Counted from the stretch's first letter, positions 1-6,542 are shown. The stretch is 13,984 nucleotides of DNA from an uncultured Oscillospiraceae bacterium (GCA_934569045.1 CAKTJX010000041.1:1-13984); one strand, 5' to 3'. Notes: a model not told the origin generated them from the letters alone. Program-made: numbers and translations.

Positions 1-191
1 CTGGTTCCCTTATAGTCCTTCAATTGAATGTCCAGAATGAACAAATCCACTTTTTGCTTTTGCGCAAGAATATAAGCCGCACCAGCCTCTTTGCACGTCA
101 AAAGTTCAAGAGCCGTGTCTATATTTTCTATAAACTGTCTGATTTTTACAATGGCGGCTTGATTATCTTCTACAAGCAAAATTTTGGACAC
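1..191 (-). CDS. Response regulator receiver domain, N-terminal part (runs off the left edge)
   Basis: The visible 63 residues read as the first half of a CheY-like receiver domain. The start is a short beta strand (KILLVEDN) with the acidic pair Glu8-Asp9. An amphipathic helix follows, then the phospho-acceptor strand LFILDIQL with Asp54 as the expected phosphorylation site. The sequence after it (KDYKGT) resembles LytTR-type regulators, but the output domain lies outside the window, so that is inference. I chose the GTG at 189-191 because an AAGGGGAAGGG purine tract ends 9 bases before it and the protein then begins in normal receiver register. The in-frame ATG at 228-230 has no ribosome binding site and would add 13 residues of no receiver character. 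No partner histidine kinase is visible. Confidence 0.8.
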   Translation of the reverse strand, partial: MSKILLVEDNQAAIVKIRQFIENIDTALELLTCKEAGAAYILAQKQKVDLFILDIQLKDYKGT

Positions 192-295
192 TGTATCACA
201 CCCTTCCCCTTTATTTGCTGTTGTAACCATCAATAGCTGACAACAATGTTGCCCGGCAGAAAACGATAATAGACTTTAATGCTTCATACCTTCTA

Positions 296-304
296 ATTAT
301 ATCA
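296..304 (-). promoter_or_regulatory. Candidate extended -10 promoter for the response regulator
   Basis: On the minus strand this reads TGATATAAT, a consensus -10 box with the extended TGn motif, about 105 bases before the GTG start of the response regulator. The -35 region is poor (TGTTAA at 17-base spacing), which extended -10 promoters tolerate. The surrounding 192-391 is AT-rich and holds nothing else I can support, apart from AT-rich sequence that could host other weak -10 boxes. Confidence 0.4.
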
Positions 305-391
305 TAACCCTGCAAACATTAACAGAAATATTTCTCAAAAGTCGGGCTCTTAATGCAAATTTAAGATACTTTTCCAAGTGTTTATAAGCAG

Positions 392-558
392 TCATAATTT
401 TAAGAAACACTCCGTATTCCCATGCAGCACCAGCTGTATATATTCTCCGCGTATTCATCATCCACCGCAGGTGTGTAGATAGACCCCACTCGTCCATCCG
501 TACGCCGCAGCTTCACACAGGCGGTATCCATATTGAATCTGCAAGATAGAAATTTCAT
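392..558 (-). pseudogene. Damaged DUF6061-like small protein gene
   Basis: An intact 52-codon frame runs from ATG 556-558 to TAA at 400-402. Its ATG overlaps the stop of the upstream gene as ATGA, and a GAGGAGG lies 8 bases before it, so translation probably starts here by coupling. The N-terminus (MKFLSCRFNMDTACVKLR, then AVDDEYAENIY) resembles what I recall of the DUF6061 family, small proteins of about 80 residues found in Clostridia mobile elements. After AENIY the frame loses resemblance and stops early. In another frame the next codons read QLVLHGNTECFLKL and stop at 392-394, resembling the family's C-terminal end (LILNGDPETYLK pattern). The simplest reading is an internal deletion with a frame change, joining N- and C-terminal parts in different frames. 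Family membership rests on memory; the ATGA overlap and the frames are directly visible. Confidence 0.55.
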
Positions 559-854
559 TTCGTAGTCCTCCTCAAATTTTGTTTGTTCTTCTTCGCCAGC
601 TCGCTGGCAACTTGCCGTCTCTTTTCGCTGTAAGGTGCCGTCAAGCGGATGCCAAAACGGCCCTTTTTGACGGCAAAGGTTTTGCAGCCGTTTCCATCGT
701 CGTCCAGTTGACGGCATTCTACGGGATATTTGACGGCAAATTCCGACAGCCGCTTTTTGAAGCCTGTATTGTAGGTGCAGATTTCCACAAAGTCGTCTGC
801 TTCTGTGAAATAAATGCTGGTTCTCTTTTGCTTCTTGGTAAGCCCTGTTTTCAT
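555..854 (-). CDS. Conserved hypothetical small protein (99 aa) of Clostridia mobile-element type
   Basis: The start ATG at 852-854 follows a consensus AGGAGG with 5-base spacing; a longer in-frame reading to 1025 has no such site and is rejected. The protein is highly charged and has no membrane segment or signal peptide. It begins with a basic tail (TKKQKRTS) and continues as a compact alpha/beta-looking domain with motifs DDFVEICTYNTG, KRLSEFAVKYP, a Gly-rich turn DDDGNGCKTF and KGRFGIRLTAPYS. It ends in a Lys/Arg-rich helix. I recall close relatives recurring next to DUF6061-type genes in Clostridia conjugative elements, where they carry no solid function. Its stop overlaps the start of the next gene as ATGA, so the two form a coupled pair. 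The AT-richer composition compared with the purine genes fits horizontal origin. No function is assigned. Confidence 0.75.
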   Translation of the reverse strand: MKTGLTKKQKRTSIYFTEADDFVEICTYNTGFKKRLSEFAVKYPVECRQLDDDGNGCKTFAVKKGRFGIRLTAPYSEKRRQVASELAKKNKQNLRRTTK

Positions 855-900
855 AAATACCTCCTGAATCTGTAAATCTTTTCCCTGGTCTACACGGGAT

Positions 901-1041
901 TTATCGTGCCTCGTCCCTGGAACGGCCCATATCCCTGTTTTTACCGAAGAATCTCCCCAAATCGTACCGATCAATGATGGCATTATAGGCTCGGAGCTTG
1001 TCCCGGAAATGGCACAAAATACCATCCCAGGAATTCAGCGA
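901..1041 (-). pseudogene. Possible 3' remnant of an unidentified gene
   Basis: Upstream of the 99-aa gene, a minus-strand frame of 46 codons ends at TAA 901-903 and is closed above by TAG at 1042-1044. It reads as a charged helix-rich tail (for example RDKLRAYNAIIDRYDLGRFF), like the end of a longer protein, and has no start with a ribosome binding site. The plus strand is open in exactly the codon-aligned phase for 71 codons (868-1080, ending ADRLKD then TAA just before a terminator). One reading must be the shadow of the other, and I cannot say which with confidence. I recognise neither. The stretch is best treated as decayed coding DNA. Confidence 0.25.
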
Positions 1042-1087
1042 CTATCTGGTAAAGCTTTTGCTGACCGGTTGAAAGATTAAAATATGC

Positions 1088-1131
1088 AAAAAAGAGCTAA
1101 CTGACAAATCAAATCAGTTAGCTCTTTTTTT
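1088..1131. terminator. Bidirectional intrinsic terminator
   Basis: A perfect stem of about 17 bp has AGAGCTAACTGA (1093-1104) pairing with TCAGTTAGCTCT (1114-1125), extended by five A:T pairs. The loop is 9 bases (CAAATCAAA). There is a run of T on the plus strand (1125-1131) and of A at the other side (1088-1093), so it can stop RNA polymerase in both directions. On the minus strand it is the likely end of the purC-purA-purB-guaA transcript, about 95 bases past the guaA stop. It also insulates that operon from the accessory region to the left. Confidence 0.85.
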
Positions 1132-1147
1132 GAATCATGGAAGAAGT

Positions 1148-1204
1148 GTTGCCAAAACGTTGCCATTCTAGGCATTGAAAATCAAAAAACATTGATTTCC
1201 CTAG
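1148..1204. repeat. Direct and inverted short repeats next to the guaA 3' end (possible recombinase site)
   Basis: GTTGCCA occurs twice in the same orientation, at 1148-1154 and 1159-1165, with an 11-base period, about one helical turn. It is followed by nested inverted repeats: CTAGG (1168-1172) with CCTAG (1200-1204), and inside them AAATCAA (1179-1185) with TTGATTT (1192-1198). The 21 bases between 1204 and the guaA stop hold nothing else. Helically phased short repeats beside a conserved gene's 3' end are typical of tyrosine recombinase arm sites. That reading is inference, since no integrase gene or second att copy is in view. Confidence 0.35.
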
Positions 1205-1224
1205 ACGTTTTTATTTCCGGCAAA

Positions 1225-2763
1225 TCATTCCCACTCCACCGTTGCCGGGGGCTTGGACGTTACGTCGTAGACCACGCGGTTGATGTGTTTGACTTCGTTG
1301 GTGATGCGGTTGGAGACGGTGGCGAGGATGTCGTAGGGGATGCGGGCCCAGTCGGCGGTCATGAAGTCGTCGGTTGTGACTGCGCGGATGGCCAGGAGGT
1401 GGTCGTAGGTGCGGTGGTCACCCATAACGCCCACGGTGCTGACGCCGGGCAGGACGCAGAAGAACTGGGCCATCTGGCGCTCATAGCCGTTTTTCGCCAT
1501 TTCATCCCGGAGCACCCAGTCGGCCTCCTGGAGGATTTTCACCTTTTCCGCGGTGATTTCGCCGATGATGCGCACGCCCAGACCGGGGCCGGGGAAGGGC
1601 TGGCGCCACACCAACTCGTGGGGGATGCCCAGCTGCTCGCCAACCCGGCGGACCTCGTCCTTGAAGAGGTTGGAAAGGGGCTCTATGATATCCAGGAACT
1701 GCACGTCCTCGGGCATCTTGACCTTGTTGTGATGGGTCTTGATCTTATCGGCGTTGCCCTTGCCGGACTCGATGCAGTCGGGGTAGATGGTGCCCTGGGC
1801 AAAGAATGCGTCCTGGCCGCCCTGGCGGCGGACCTCGTCCCAGAAGACCTTATAGAACTCGGTGCCGATGATCTTCCGCTTCTGCTCCGGGTCGGTAACG
1901 CCCTTCAGGCACTCCAGGAAGTGCTCCTGGCAGTTAACCCGGACAAAGTGCATATCGAAGAGGCTGGTGAAGGTCTGCTCCACGAAGTCGCCCTCGTCCT
2001 TGCGCATGAGGCCCTGATCCACGAAGACGCAGGTCAGCTGATCGCCCACGGCCCGGCTGATGAGGCCCGCGGCCACGGAGGAATCCACGCCGCCGGACAG
2101 GCCCAGGATCACCTTCTTGTCCCCGATGCGCTCCCGCAGGGCCTTGACGGTATCCTCAATGAAGGAATCCATTTTCCACTCCCCGGCGCAATGGCAGATC
2201 TCATAAAGGAAATTCTTCAGAATCTGATTGCCGAACTGGCTGTGGGTCACTTCCGGGTGGGGCTGGATGGCATAAATTTTCTCCGCAGCGTTCTCCATGG
2301 CGGCCACGGGGCACTTGTCCGTGCGGGCGGAGACCTCGAAGCCCTCCGGCAGCTTATCAATGCGGTCCGTGTGGCTCATCCAGACCACGCTCTGCTCCGG
2401 CACGTCCTTAAAGAGCAGGGAATCCTTCTTCGTAACGGTCATATCGATTTTGCCGTACTCGGAGGTCTCGGCGGTGATGACGCTGCCGCCGGCCATCCAG
2501 CTGGTGAGCTGCGCGCCGTAGCAGATGCCCAGGATGGGGATGCCCAGCTTCAGCACAGCGGGATCATAGTGAGGGGATGCCATATCATAGACGCTGTTGG
2601 GGCCGCCGGTGAAGATGATGCCCTTGTAGCCCCGGTCCAGAATCTCCTGGGGGGTGATGGCATCGTACTGCTCGATCTCCGCGTAGACGCGCAGATCCCG
2701 GACTCTGCGGGCGATCAGCTGGTTATACTGGCCGCCGAAGTCCAAAACTAGAATTTTTTCCAA
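1225..2763 (-). CDS. guaA: GMP synthase (glutamine-hydrolysing)
   Basis: GuaA aminates XMP to GMP using ATP and ammonia from glutamine, in the cytoplasm. The 512-residue length matches the bacterial two-domain enzyme. Residues 1 to about 190 are the class I glutamine amidotransferase, with the nucleophile Cys81 in GICYGAQ and the His169/Glu171 pair in QPHPEVTH. The ATP pyrophosphatase domain follows with the PP-loop SGGVDS at 223-228, and the XMP-binding dimerisation domain ends in the family's usual PPATVEWE. The start codon is TTG (2761-2763), supported by AGAGGTG 7 bases upstream and by the universal start EKILVLDFGGQYNQLI. This is the last gene of the purC-purA-purB-guaA unit, 152 bases after purB, with a palindromic repeat between them. 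The 3' end of guaA is a known landing site for genomic islands, and decayed mobile-type genes lie just beyond it. Confidence 0.97.
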   Translation of the reverse strand: MEKILVLDFGGQYNQLIARRVRDLRVYAEIEQYDAITPQEILDRGYKGIIFTGGPNSVYDMASPHYDPAVLKLGIPILGICYGAQLTSWMAGGSVITAETSEYGKIDMTVTKKDSLLFKDVPEQSVVWMSHTDRIDKLPEGFEVSARTDKCPVAAMENAAEKIYAIQPHPEVTHSQFGNQILKNFLYEICHCAGEWKMDSFIEDTVKALRERIGDKKVILGLSGGVDSSVAAGLISRAVGDQLTCVFVDQGLMRKDEGDFVEQTFTSLFDMHFVRVNCQEHFLECLKGVTDPEQKRKIIGTEFYKVFWDEVRRQGGQDAFFAQGTIYPDCIESGKGNADKIKTHHNKVKMPEDVQFLDIIEPLSNLFKDEVRRVGEQLGIPHELVWRQPFPGPGLGVRIIGEITAEKVKILQEADWVLRDEMAKNGYERQMAQFFCVLPGVSTVGVMGDHRTYDHLLAIRAVTTDDFMTADWARIPYDILATVSNRITNEVKHINRVVYDVTSKPPATVEWE

Positions 2764-2770
2764 TCTATTG

Positions 2771-2777
2771 CACCTCT
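2771..2777 (-). promoter_or_regulatory. Ribosome binding site that fixes the TTG start of guaA
   Basis: On the minus strand this reads AGAGGTG, 7 bases before the TTG at 2761-2763. No in-frame ATG or GTG near it gives a better start, and the protein aligns from this TTG with the family N-terminus. The other genes of the operon start with ATG and have stronger AGGAG cores, so guaA may be translated less efficiently per transcript. Confidence 0.6.
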
Positions 2778-2805
2778 GTCAATCATTGTTTGGGCAGGTA
2801 GATAA

Positions 2806-2908
2806 TGTCATTTTGAGCCAGTCCTCAGACATAATTTTCCGGTGAAACGTACCGATTTGAAAATCTGGGGGATTGCCACGACAGTGTGCGCACTGTCTCG
2901 CAATGACA
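2806..2908. repeat. Palindromic intergenic repeat (REP/MITE-like) between purB and guaA
   Basis: The 103-bp unit is bounded by imperfect inverted ends: TGTCATTTTGAGCCAG on the left and CTGTCTCGCAATGACA on the right. The right end also folds by itself: ATTGC pairs with GCAAT, enclosing the 7-bp stem GACAGTG/CACTGTC with a TGCG loop. The TGTCATTGCGAG...GTGGCAAT pattern is one I recall as a dispersed intergenic repeat in Faecalibacterium and relatives. Only one copy is in this window and it encodes nothing. As RNA inside the operon it would form a strong hairpin between purB and guaA. Confidence 0.6.
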
Positions 2909-2915
2909 GATGTTT

Positions 2916-4331
2916 TTATAGGTTGATTTCGGCGGTTTCCCGCTTGACGTCCGTGATCAGGGGCTCGATGCCCTTCAGGAAGGACTCCACCTGCTCCGGG
3001 CAGCGGCCCACATAGAGCTTGGGGTCCAAAAGGGCCTGCATCTCCTCCGGGGTCATGCCGAATTCCTTGTGCTGGGACAGCAGCTCCAGCAGGTTGCAGC
3101 TCTCGCCGTTCTTCATCCGGGCGGTGGCTTCCATGGAGCAAGAACGGATAATCTCATGGAGCTCCTGCCGGTCGCCGCCCCGCTTCACGCCCTCCATCAT
3201 CAGATTTTCAGAGGTCATAAAGGGCAGATATTCCCGGACAGTGCGGTCCACGATCTTCTCGTTCACATGGAGCCCGTCAGTGACGTTCTGGGCCAGCCGC
3301 AGCACGGCATCGGCGCATAGGAAGCCCTCCGGCAGGCTGATGCGGCGGTTGGCGGAGTCGTCCAGGGTCCGCTCCAGCCACTGAGTGGAGGCGGTCATGG
3401 GGGCGTTCAGCGCATCCGCCATCAGGTAACGGGACAGGGAGCAGATGCGCTCGCAGCGCATGGGGTTGCGCTTATAGGGCATGGCAGAGGAACCGATCTG
3501 GTTCTTCTCAAAGGGCTCCTCTACCTGGCGGTCATGCTGCAGCAGGCGGATGTCGTTGGCCATCCGGTAGCAGCTCTGGGCGATGGAGGACAGCACATTC
3601 AGGATGCGGCTGTCCAGCTTCCGGGGGTAGGTCTGGCCGCAGACAGCAAAGCAGTTTGTAAAGCCGAAGTCCGCAGAGATCATCCGGTTCATTTCATCGA
3701 TCTTGGCGGTATCCCCATCGAAGAGGTCCACAAAGCTGGCCTCGGTGCCGGTGGTGCCCCGGCAGCCCAGGAAGGGCATATGGTCAATGACAAAATCCAG
3801 CTCTTCCAGGTCGGCAGCTAAGTCCTGCATCCACAGCGTGGCCCGCTTGCCCACGGTGACCAGCTGGGCGGGCTGATAATGGGTATAGCCCAGGGTGGGC
3901 ATAGCCTTGTAGGTATCCGCGAAGTCCCGCAGATTGGCAAGGACCTTCTTCAGCTCCCCCTTCAGATAGCGCAGGCCGTCCCGGTAGATGACGATATCCG
4001 CGTTGTCGGTGACATAGCAGGAGGTGGCACCCAGGTGGATGATGCCGGCGGCAGAGGGTGCCACCTGGCCATAGGCATACACATGGGCCATCACATCGTG
4101 GCGCACCTGCTTTTCCCGCTCGGCAGCCACGGCATAGTCAATATCCGTGATGTGGGCCTCCAGTTCGTCCACCTGGGCCTGGGTGATGTTCAGGCCCAGC
4201 TTGTGCTCCGCCCTGGCAAGGCTCACCCAGAGCTTTCGCCAGGTCTGGTAGCGCACATCCTGGGAGAACAGGTGCAGCATATATTCGGAGGCATAGCGGG
4301 AGGACAGGGGGGATTCGTAACGGTCAGTCAT
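2916..4331 (-). CDS. purB: Adenylosuccinate lyase
   Basis: PurB catalyses two beta-eliminations of fumarate: SAICAR to AICAR, and adenylosuccinate to AMP. It is a cytosolic homotetramer of the fumarase/aspartase superfamily. The 471 residues carry the three conserved regions: RHDVMAH with GATSCYVTDNAD (78-112), GYTHYQPAQ with the likely general acid His151, and the mobile signature loop SSAMPYKRNP (281-290) with its catalytic serine. The motif WLERTLDDSANRR follows. The protein resembles the eukaryotic-type branch (about 480 aa) more than the shorter Bacillus PurB. The ATG at 4329-4331 has AAAGGAGG 5 bases upstream. That site overlaps the purA stop region, with only 13 bases between the genes, so translation is probably coupled. 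A longer in-frame start at 4367 lies inside purA and is rejected. Confidence 0.96.
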   Translation of the reverse strand: MTDRYESPLSSRYASEYMLHLFSQDVRYQTWRKLWVSLARAEHKLGLNITQAQVDELEAHITDIDYAVAAEREKQVRHDVMAHVYAYGQVAPSAAGIIHLGATSCYVTDNADIVIYRDGLRYLKGELKKVLANLRDFADTYKAMPTLGYTHYQPAQLVTVGKRATLWMQDLAADLEELDFVIDHMPFLGCRGTTGTEASFVDLFDGDTAKIDEMNRMISADFGFTNCFAVCGQTYPRKLDSRILNVLSSIAQSCYRMANDIRLLQHDRQVEEPFEKNQIGSSAMPYKRNPMRCERICSLSRYLMADALNAPMTASTQWLERTLDDSANRRISLPEGFLCADAVLRLAQNVTDGLHVNEKIVDRTVREYLPFMTSENLMMEGVKRGGDRQELHEIIRSCSMEATARMKNGESCNLLELLSQHKEFGMTPEEMQALLDPKLYVGRCPEQVESFLKGIEPLITDVKRETAEINL

Positions 4332-4344
4332 GGCTGCCTCCTTT

Positions 4345-5619
4345 TTAGCGGTAGATGATGCTGTCACGTTCAGGGCCTACGGAGACGTAGCCGATGTGGC
4401 AGCCCACATTCTTCTCAATGTATTCCACATACTTTCTGGCGTTCTCCGGCAGGTCCTCCCAGGTCCGGCAGCCGGAAATATCGCACTTCCAGCCGTCCAG
4501 ATACTCGGTCACGGGCTTGGCATCCGCCAGCACCGCGGGGAAGGGGAACTCATCGGTCTGAACGCCGTCCAGCTCGTAGTGGGCGCAGACGGGAATCTTA
4601 TCCATATAGCTCAGCACGTCCAGCTTGGTCAGGGCAATGGAGGTTGCGCCCTGGCAGCGGATGCCGTAGCGGGTGGCAACAATATCGATGGGGCCCACCC
4701 GGCGGGGGCGGCCGGTCTTGGCACCGAACTCGAAGCCGGCATTGCGCAGCTCCTCGGCCTCTTTGCCGAAGAACTCACAGGTGAAGGGGCCCTCGCCCAC
4801 ACAGCTGGAATAGGCTTTGACCACGCCCACGATGTGCTCGATCTTCACATTGGGTGCGCCGGAACCAACGGGGGCATAGGCGGCAATTGGGTTGGAGGAG
4901 GTGGTGTAGGGGTGGATGCCGTAGTCCAGGTCCCGCAGGGAACCCAGCTGAGCCTCGAAGAGGATCTTCTTGCCCGCCTCCTGGGCCTGGCGCAGGTAGA
5001 CACCGGTATCGGCGATGTAGGGCTTGATCTTCTCGCAGTAGTCATCGATCCAGGCGTACAGTTCCTCCATGGTCACAGGTTCCGCGCCGTAGACGCCGGT
5101 GAGGGTCAGATTCTTCCACTCCAGCAGGTCGGCCAGATGCTCCTTCAGGTGCTTGGGGTACAGCAGCTCACCGGCCAGAATGGTCTTCTTGGCGTACTTA
5201 TCAGCGTAGAAGGGGGCAATGCCCTGCTTGGTGGAACCGTACTTCTTGTCGGCCAGGCGGGCCTCCTCCAGGCCGTCCTGCAGGCGGTGCCAGGGCATCA
5301 GCAGAGAGGCCCGGTCAGAAATCTTCAGGTTCTCCGGGGTAATGGCCACGCCCTGGCCGCGGACCTGCTCCATTTCCTTCCACAGGTTTTCCGGGTCCAG
5401 CGCCACGCCGTTGCCCAGGATATTCACAACGCCCTTGCGGAAAATACCGGAGGGCAGCAGATGCAGCGCGAACTTGCCGTATTCATTGATGACCGTGTGT
5501 CCCGCGTTGCCGCCGCCCTGGTAGCGAACGACGATATCGTAGTCCTGGGTCAGCAAGTCTACCATGCGGCCCTTGCCCTCGTCGCCCCAGTTAATGCCAA
5601 CAATTGCGCAGTTTCCCAT
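4345..5619 (-). CDS. purA: Adenylosuccinate synthetase
   Basis: PurA joins IMP and aspartate with GTP to form adenylosuccinate, the first committed step to AMP. The protein is 424 residues, normal for the family. The P-loop-like segment GDEGKG has the catalytic Asp13 and Lys16, followed by Arg18 where many homologues have lysine. GGGNAGHT supplies the catalytic histidine. The GTP-binding region with TKLD (T-K-x-D guanine motif) lies in the last third. The ATG at 5617-5619 is preceded by GGAGG at 8 bases and gives the family start GNCAIVGINWGDEG. The 32-residue upstream extension in frame has no such site. It sits between purC (103-base gap with a large hairpin) and purB (13-base gap). The product feeds directly to PurB, which explains the pairing. 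Confidence 0.97.
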   Translation of the reverse strand: MGNCAIVGINWGDEGKGRMVDLLTQDYDIVVRYQGGGNAGHTVINEYGKFALHLLPSGIFRKGVVNILGNGVALDPENLWKEMEQVRGQGVAITPENLKISDRASLLMPWHRLQDGLEEARLADKKYGSTKQGIAPFYADKYAKKTILAGELLYPKHLKEHLADLLEWKNLTLTGVYGAEPVTMEELYAWIDDYCEKIKPYIADTGVYLRQAQEAGKKILFEAQLGSLRDLDYGIHPYTTSSNPIAAYAPVGSGAPNVKIEHIVGVVKAYSSCVGEGPFTCEFFGKEAEELRNAGFEFGAKTGRPRRVGPIDIVATRYGIRCQGATSIALTKLDVLSYMDKIPVCAHYELDGVQTDEFPFPAVLADAKPVTEYLDGWKCDISGCRTWEDLPENARKYVEYIEKNVGCHIGYVSVGPERDSIIYR

Positions 5620-5676
5620 AATGTGATCCTCCGATTTTATAACATATTGTGCTTTTCCAATGCGGTTTATACGCAC

Positions 5677-5713
5677 GGAAGCTCCGGAGGGCTTTTCGCC
5701 CACCGGAGTTTCC
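5677..5713 (-). other. Large intercistronic hairpin between purC and purA
   Basis: The minus-strand RNA folds into a 16-position stem with two mismatches (arms 5698-5713 and 5677-5692) closed by a 5-base GAAAA loop. No U-run follows, so it is not a good intrinsic terminator. Its place 9 bases after the purC stop suggests a role in protecting the purC 3' end, RNA processing or partial read-through control. That role is inference. Confidence 0.55.
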
Positions 5714-5722
5714 AAAGGGTGC

Positions 5723-6439
5723 TTACTTCAGATGCTCTTCCAGACGGCGCATGATCTCGGCGTAGGCCTCTTCCACACCCCCCAGATCCCGGCGGAAGCG
5801 GTCCTTATCCAGCTTCTCGTGGGTCTTCACGTCCCACAGCCGGGAGGTGTCGGGGCTGATCTCGTCCGCCAGGACAATGGTGCCGTCGGACAGTCTGCCG
5901 AACTCCAGCTTGAAGTCCACCAATGTCACACCGCAGGTGAGCCAGAAGGCCTTCAGGGCCTCGTTGATGCGGAAGGAGTAGTCCTCAATGGTCTTGATCT
6001 CCTCCGGGGTAGCCAGCTTCAGGGCCAGGGCGTGATAGGTATTCAGCAGGGGGTCGCCCAGCGCGTCATTCTTGTAGGAGAACTCAATGGTGGGATGCTC
6101 GAAGACGATGCCCTCCTCCACGCCGTAGTGCTTGGCGAAGGAACCGGCGGAGATATTGCGGACAATGACCTCCAGAGGCACGATGGAAACCTTCTTCACC
6201 AGGGTCTGGCGGCTGTCCAGCTCCTTGACGAAGTGGGTGGGGATGCCCTGCTTCTCCAGCATCTGCATGAGCCGGTTGCTCATCTCGTTGTTGATTACGC
6301 CCTTGCCGGCGATGGTGCCTTTTTTCAGGCCGTTAAAGGCAGTGGCATCGTCCTTGTATTCTACGATCAGGAGCTCCGGATCGTCAGTCTTGAATACTTT
6401 TTTTGCTTTTCCTTCGTACAGCTGCTCCAATTTTTCCAT
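5723..6439 (-). CDS. purC: Phosphoribosylaminoimidazole-succinocarboxamide (SAICAR) synthase
   Basis: PurC condenses CAIR with aspartate using ATP to make SAICAR, step 8 of purine synthesis; PurB in the same operon acts on the product. At 238 residues it matches the stand-alone bacterial enzyme. Visible family motifs are the N-terminal nucleotide-binding strand YEGKAKKVF, the CAIR/ATP site VRNISAGSFAKHYG, LVDFKLEFG, and the signature ADEISPDTSRLWD. The ATG at 6437-6439 has AAGGAGAA about 10 bases upstream. It is the first gene of the operon, preceded by a clear promoter and a roughly 100-base leader holding two adjacent hairpins. An in-frame GTG extension to 6529 passes through those hairpins without a usable ribosome binding site and is not accepted. 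Confidence 0.97.
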   Translation of the reverse strand: MEKLEQLYEGKAKKVFKTDDPELLIVEYKDDATAFNGLKKGTIAGKGVINNEMSNRLMQMLEKQGIPTHFVKELDSRQTLVKKVSIVPLEVIVRNISAGSFAKHYGVEEGIVFEHPTIEFSYKNDALGDPLLNTYHALALKLATPEEIKTIEDYSFRINEALKAFWLTCGVTLVDFKLEFGRLSDGTIVLADEISPDTSRLWDVKTHEKLDKDRFRRDLGGVEEAYAEIMRRLEEHLK

Positions 6440-6482
6440 AATGTAACAGTTCTCCTTTTCTGGTAGAAAAAAATAATTGGAC

Positions 6483-6542
6483 AAAACAAAAAAGGGACAA
6501 AGCCGCCCGGGGCTTTCACCCGTAGACACCCTCCGTCTCTAC
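6483..6542 (-). promoter_or_regulatory. purC leader: 5' hairpin plus intrinsic terminator (candidate attenuator)
   Basis: Two back-to-back hairpins fill the leader, read on the minus strand. The first, at 6522-6542, pairs GTAGAGAC with GTGTCTAC (one mismatch) around a GGAGG loop and begins almost exactly at the predicted transcription start. The second, at 6494-6521, pairs GGGTGAAAGCC with GGCTTTGTCCC (two mismatches) around CCGGGC. It is followed at once by TTTTTTGTTTT (6483-6493), the layout of an intrinsic terminator. It lies between the promoter and purC, so it would cut the operon short unless disrupted. The first loop's GGAGGG could pair with CCCUUU at the foot of the terminator as an antiterminator. 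The GGGUGAAAGCCCCGGGCGG stretch resembles the 3' part of ykkC-type riboswitches, but the rest of such a fold does not fit downstream of the promoter. Confidence 0.55.

Noticed and set aside
1192..2751. A 519-codon open frame on the plus strand opposite guaA
   Set aside because: Shadow of guaA caused by GC-rich third positions. The translation is low-complexity (rich in Asp, Gly, Val, Leu, His) and there is no ribosome binding site.
5620..5650. TGTTATAAA as an extended -10 promoter directly before purA
   Set aside because: Transcription would start at or inside the purA ribosome binding site, and there is no -35 box.
4330..5754. A 474-codon open frame on the plus strand opposite purA
   Set aside because: Antisense shadow of purA with biased composition and no recognisable domain.
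6440..6529. In-frame GTG extension that would add 30 residues to PurC
   Set aside because: The GGAGG abuts the GTG with no spacing and lies in a hairpin loop. The added residues have no match to PurC, and a proper AAGGAGAA precedes the ATG at 6439.
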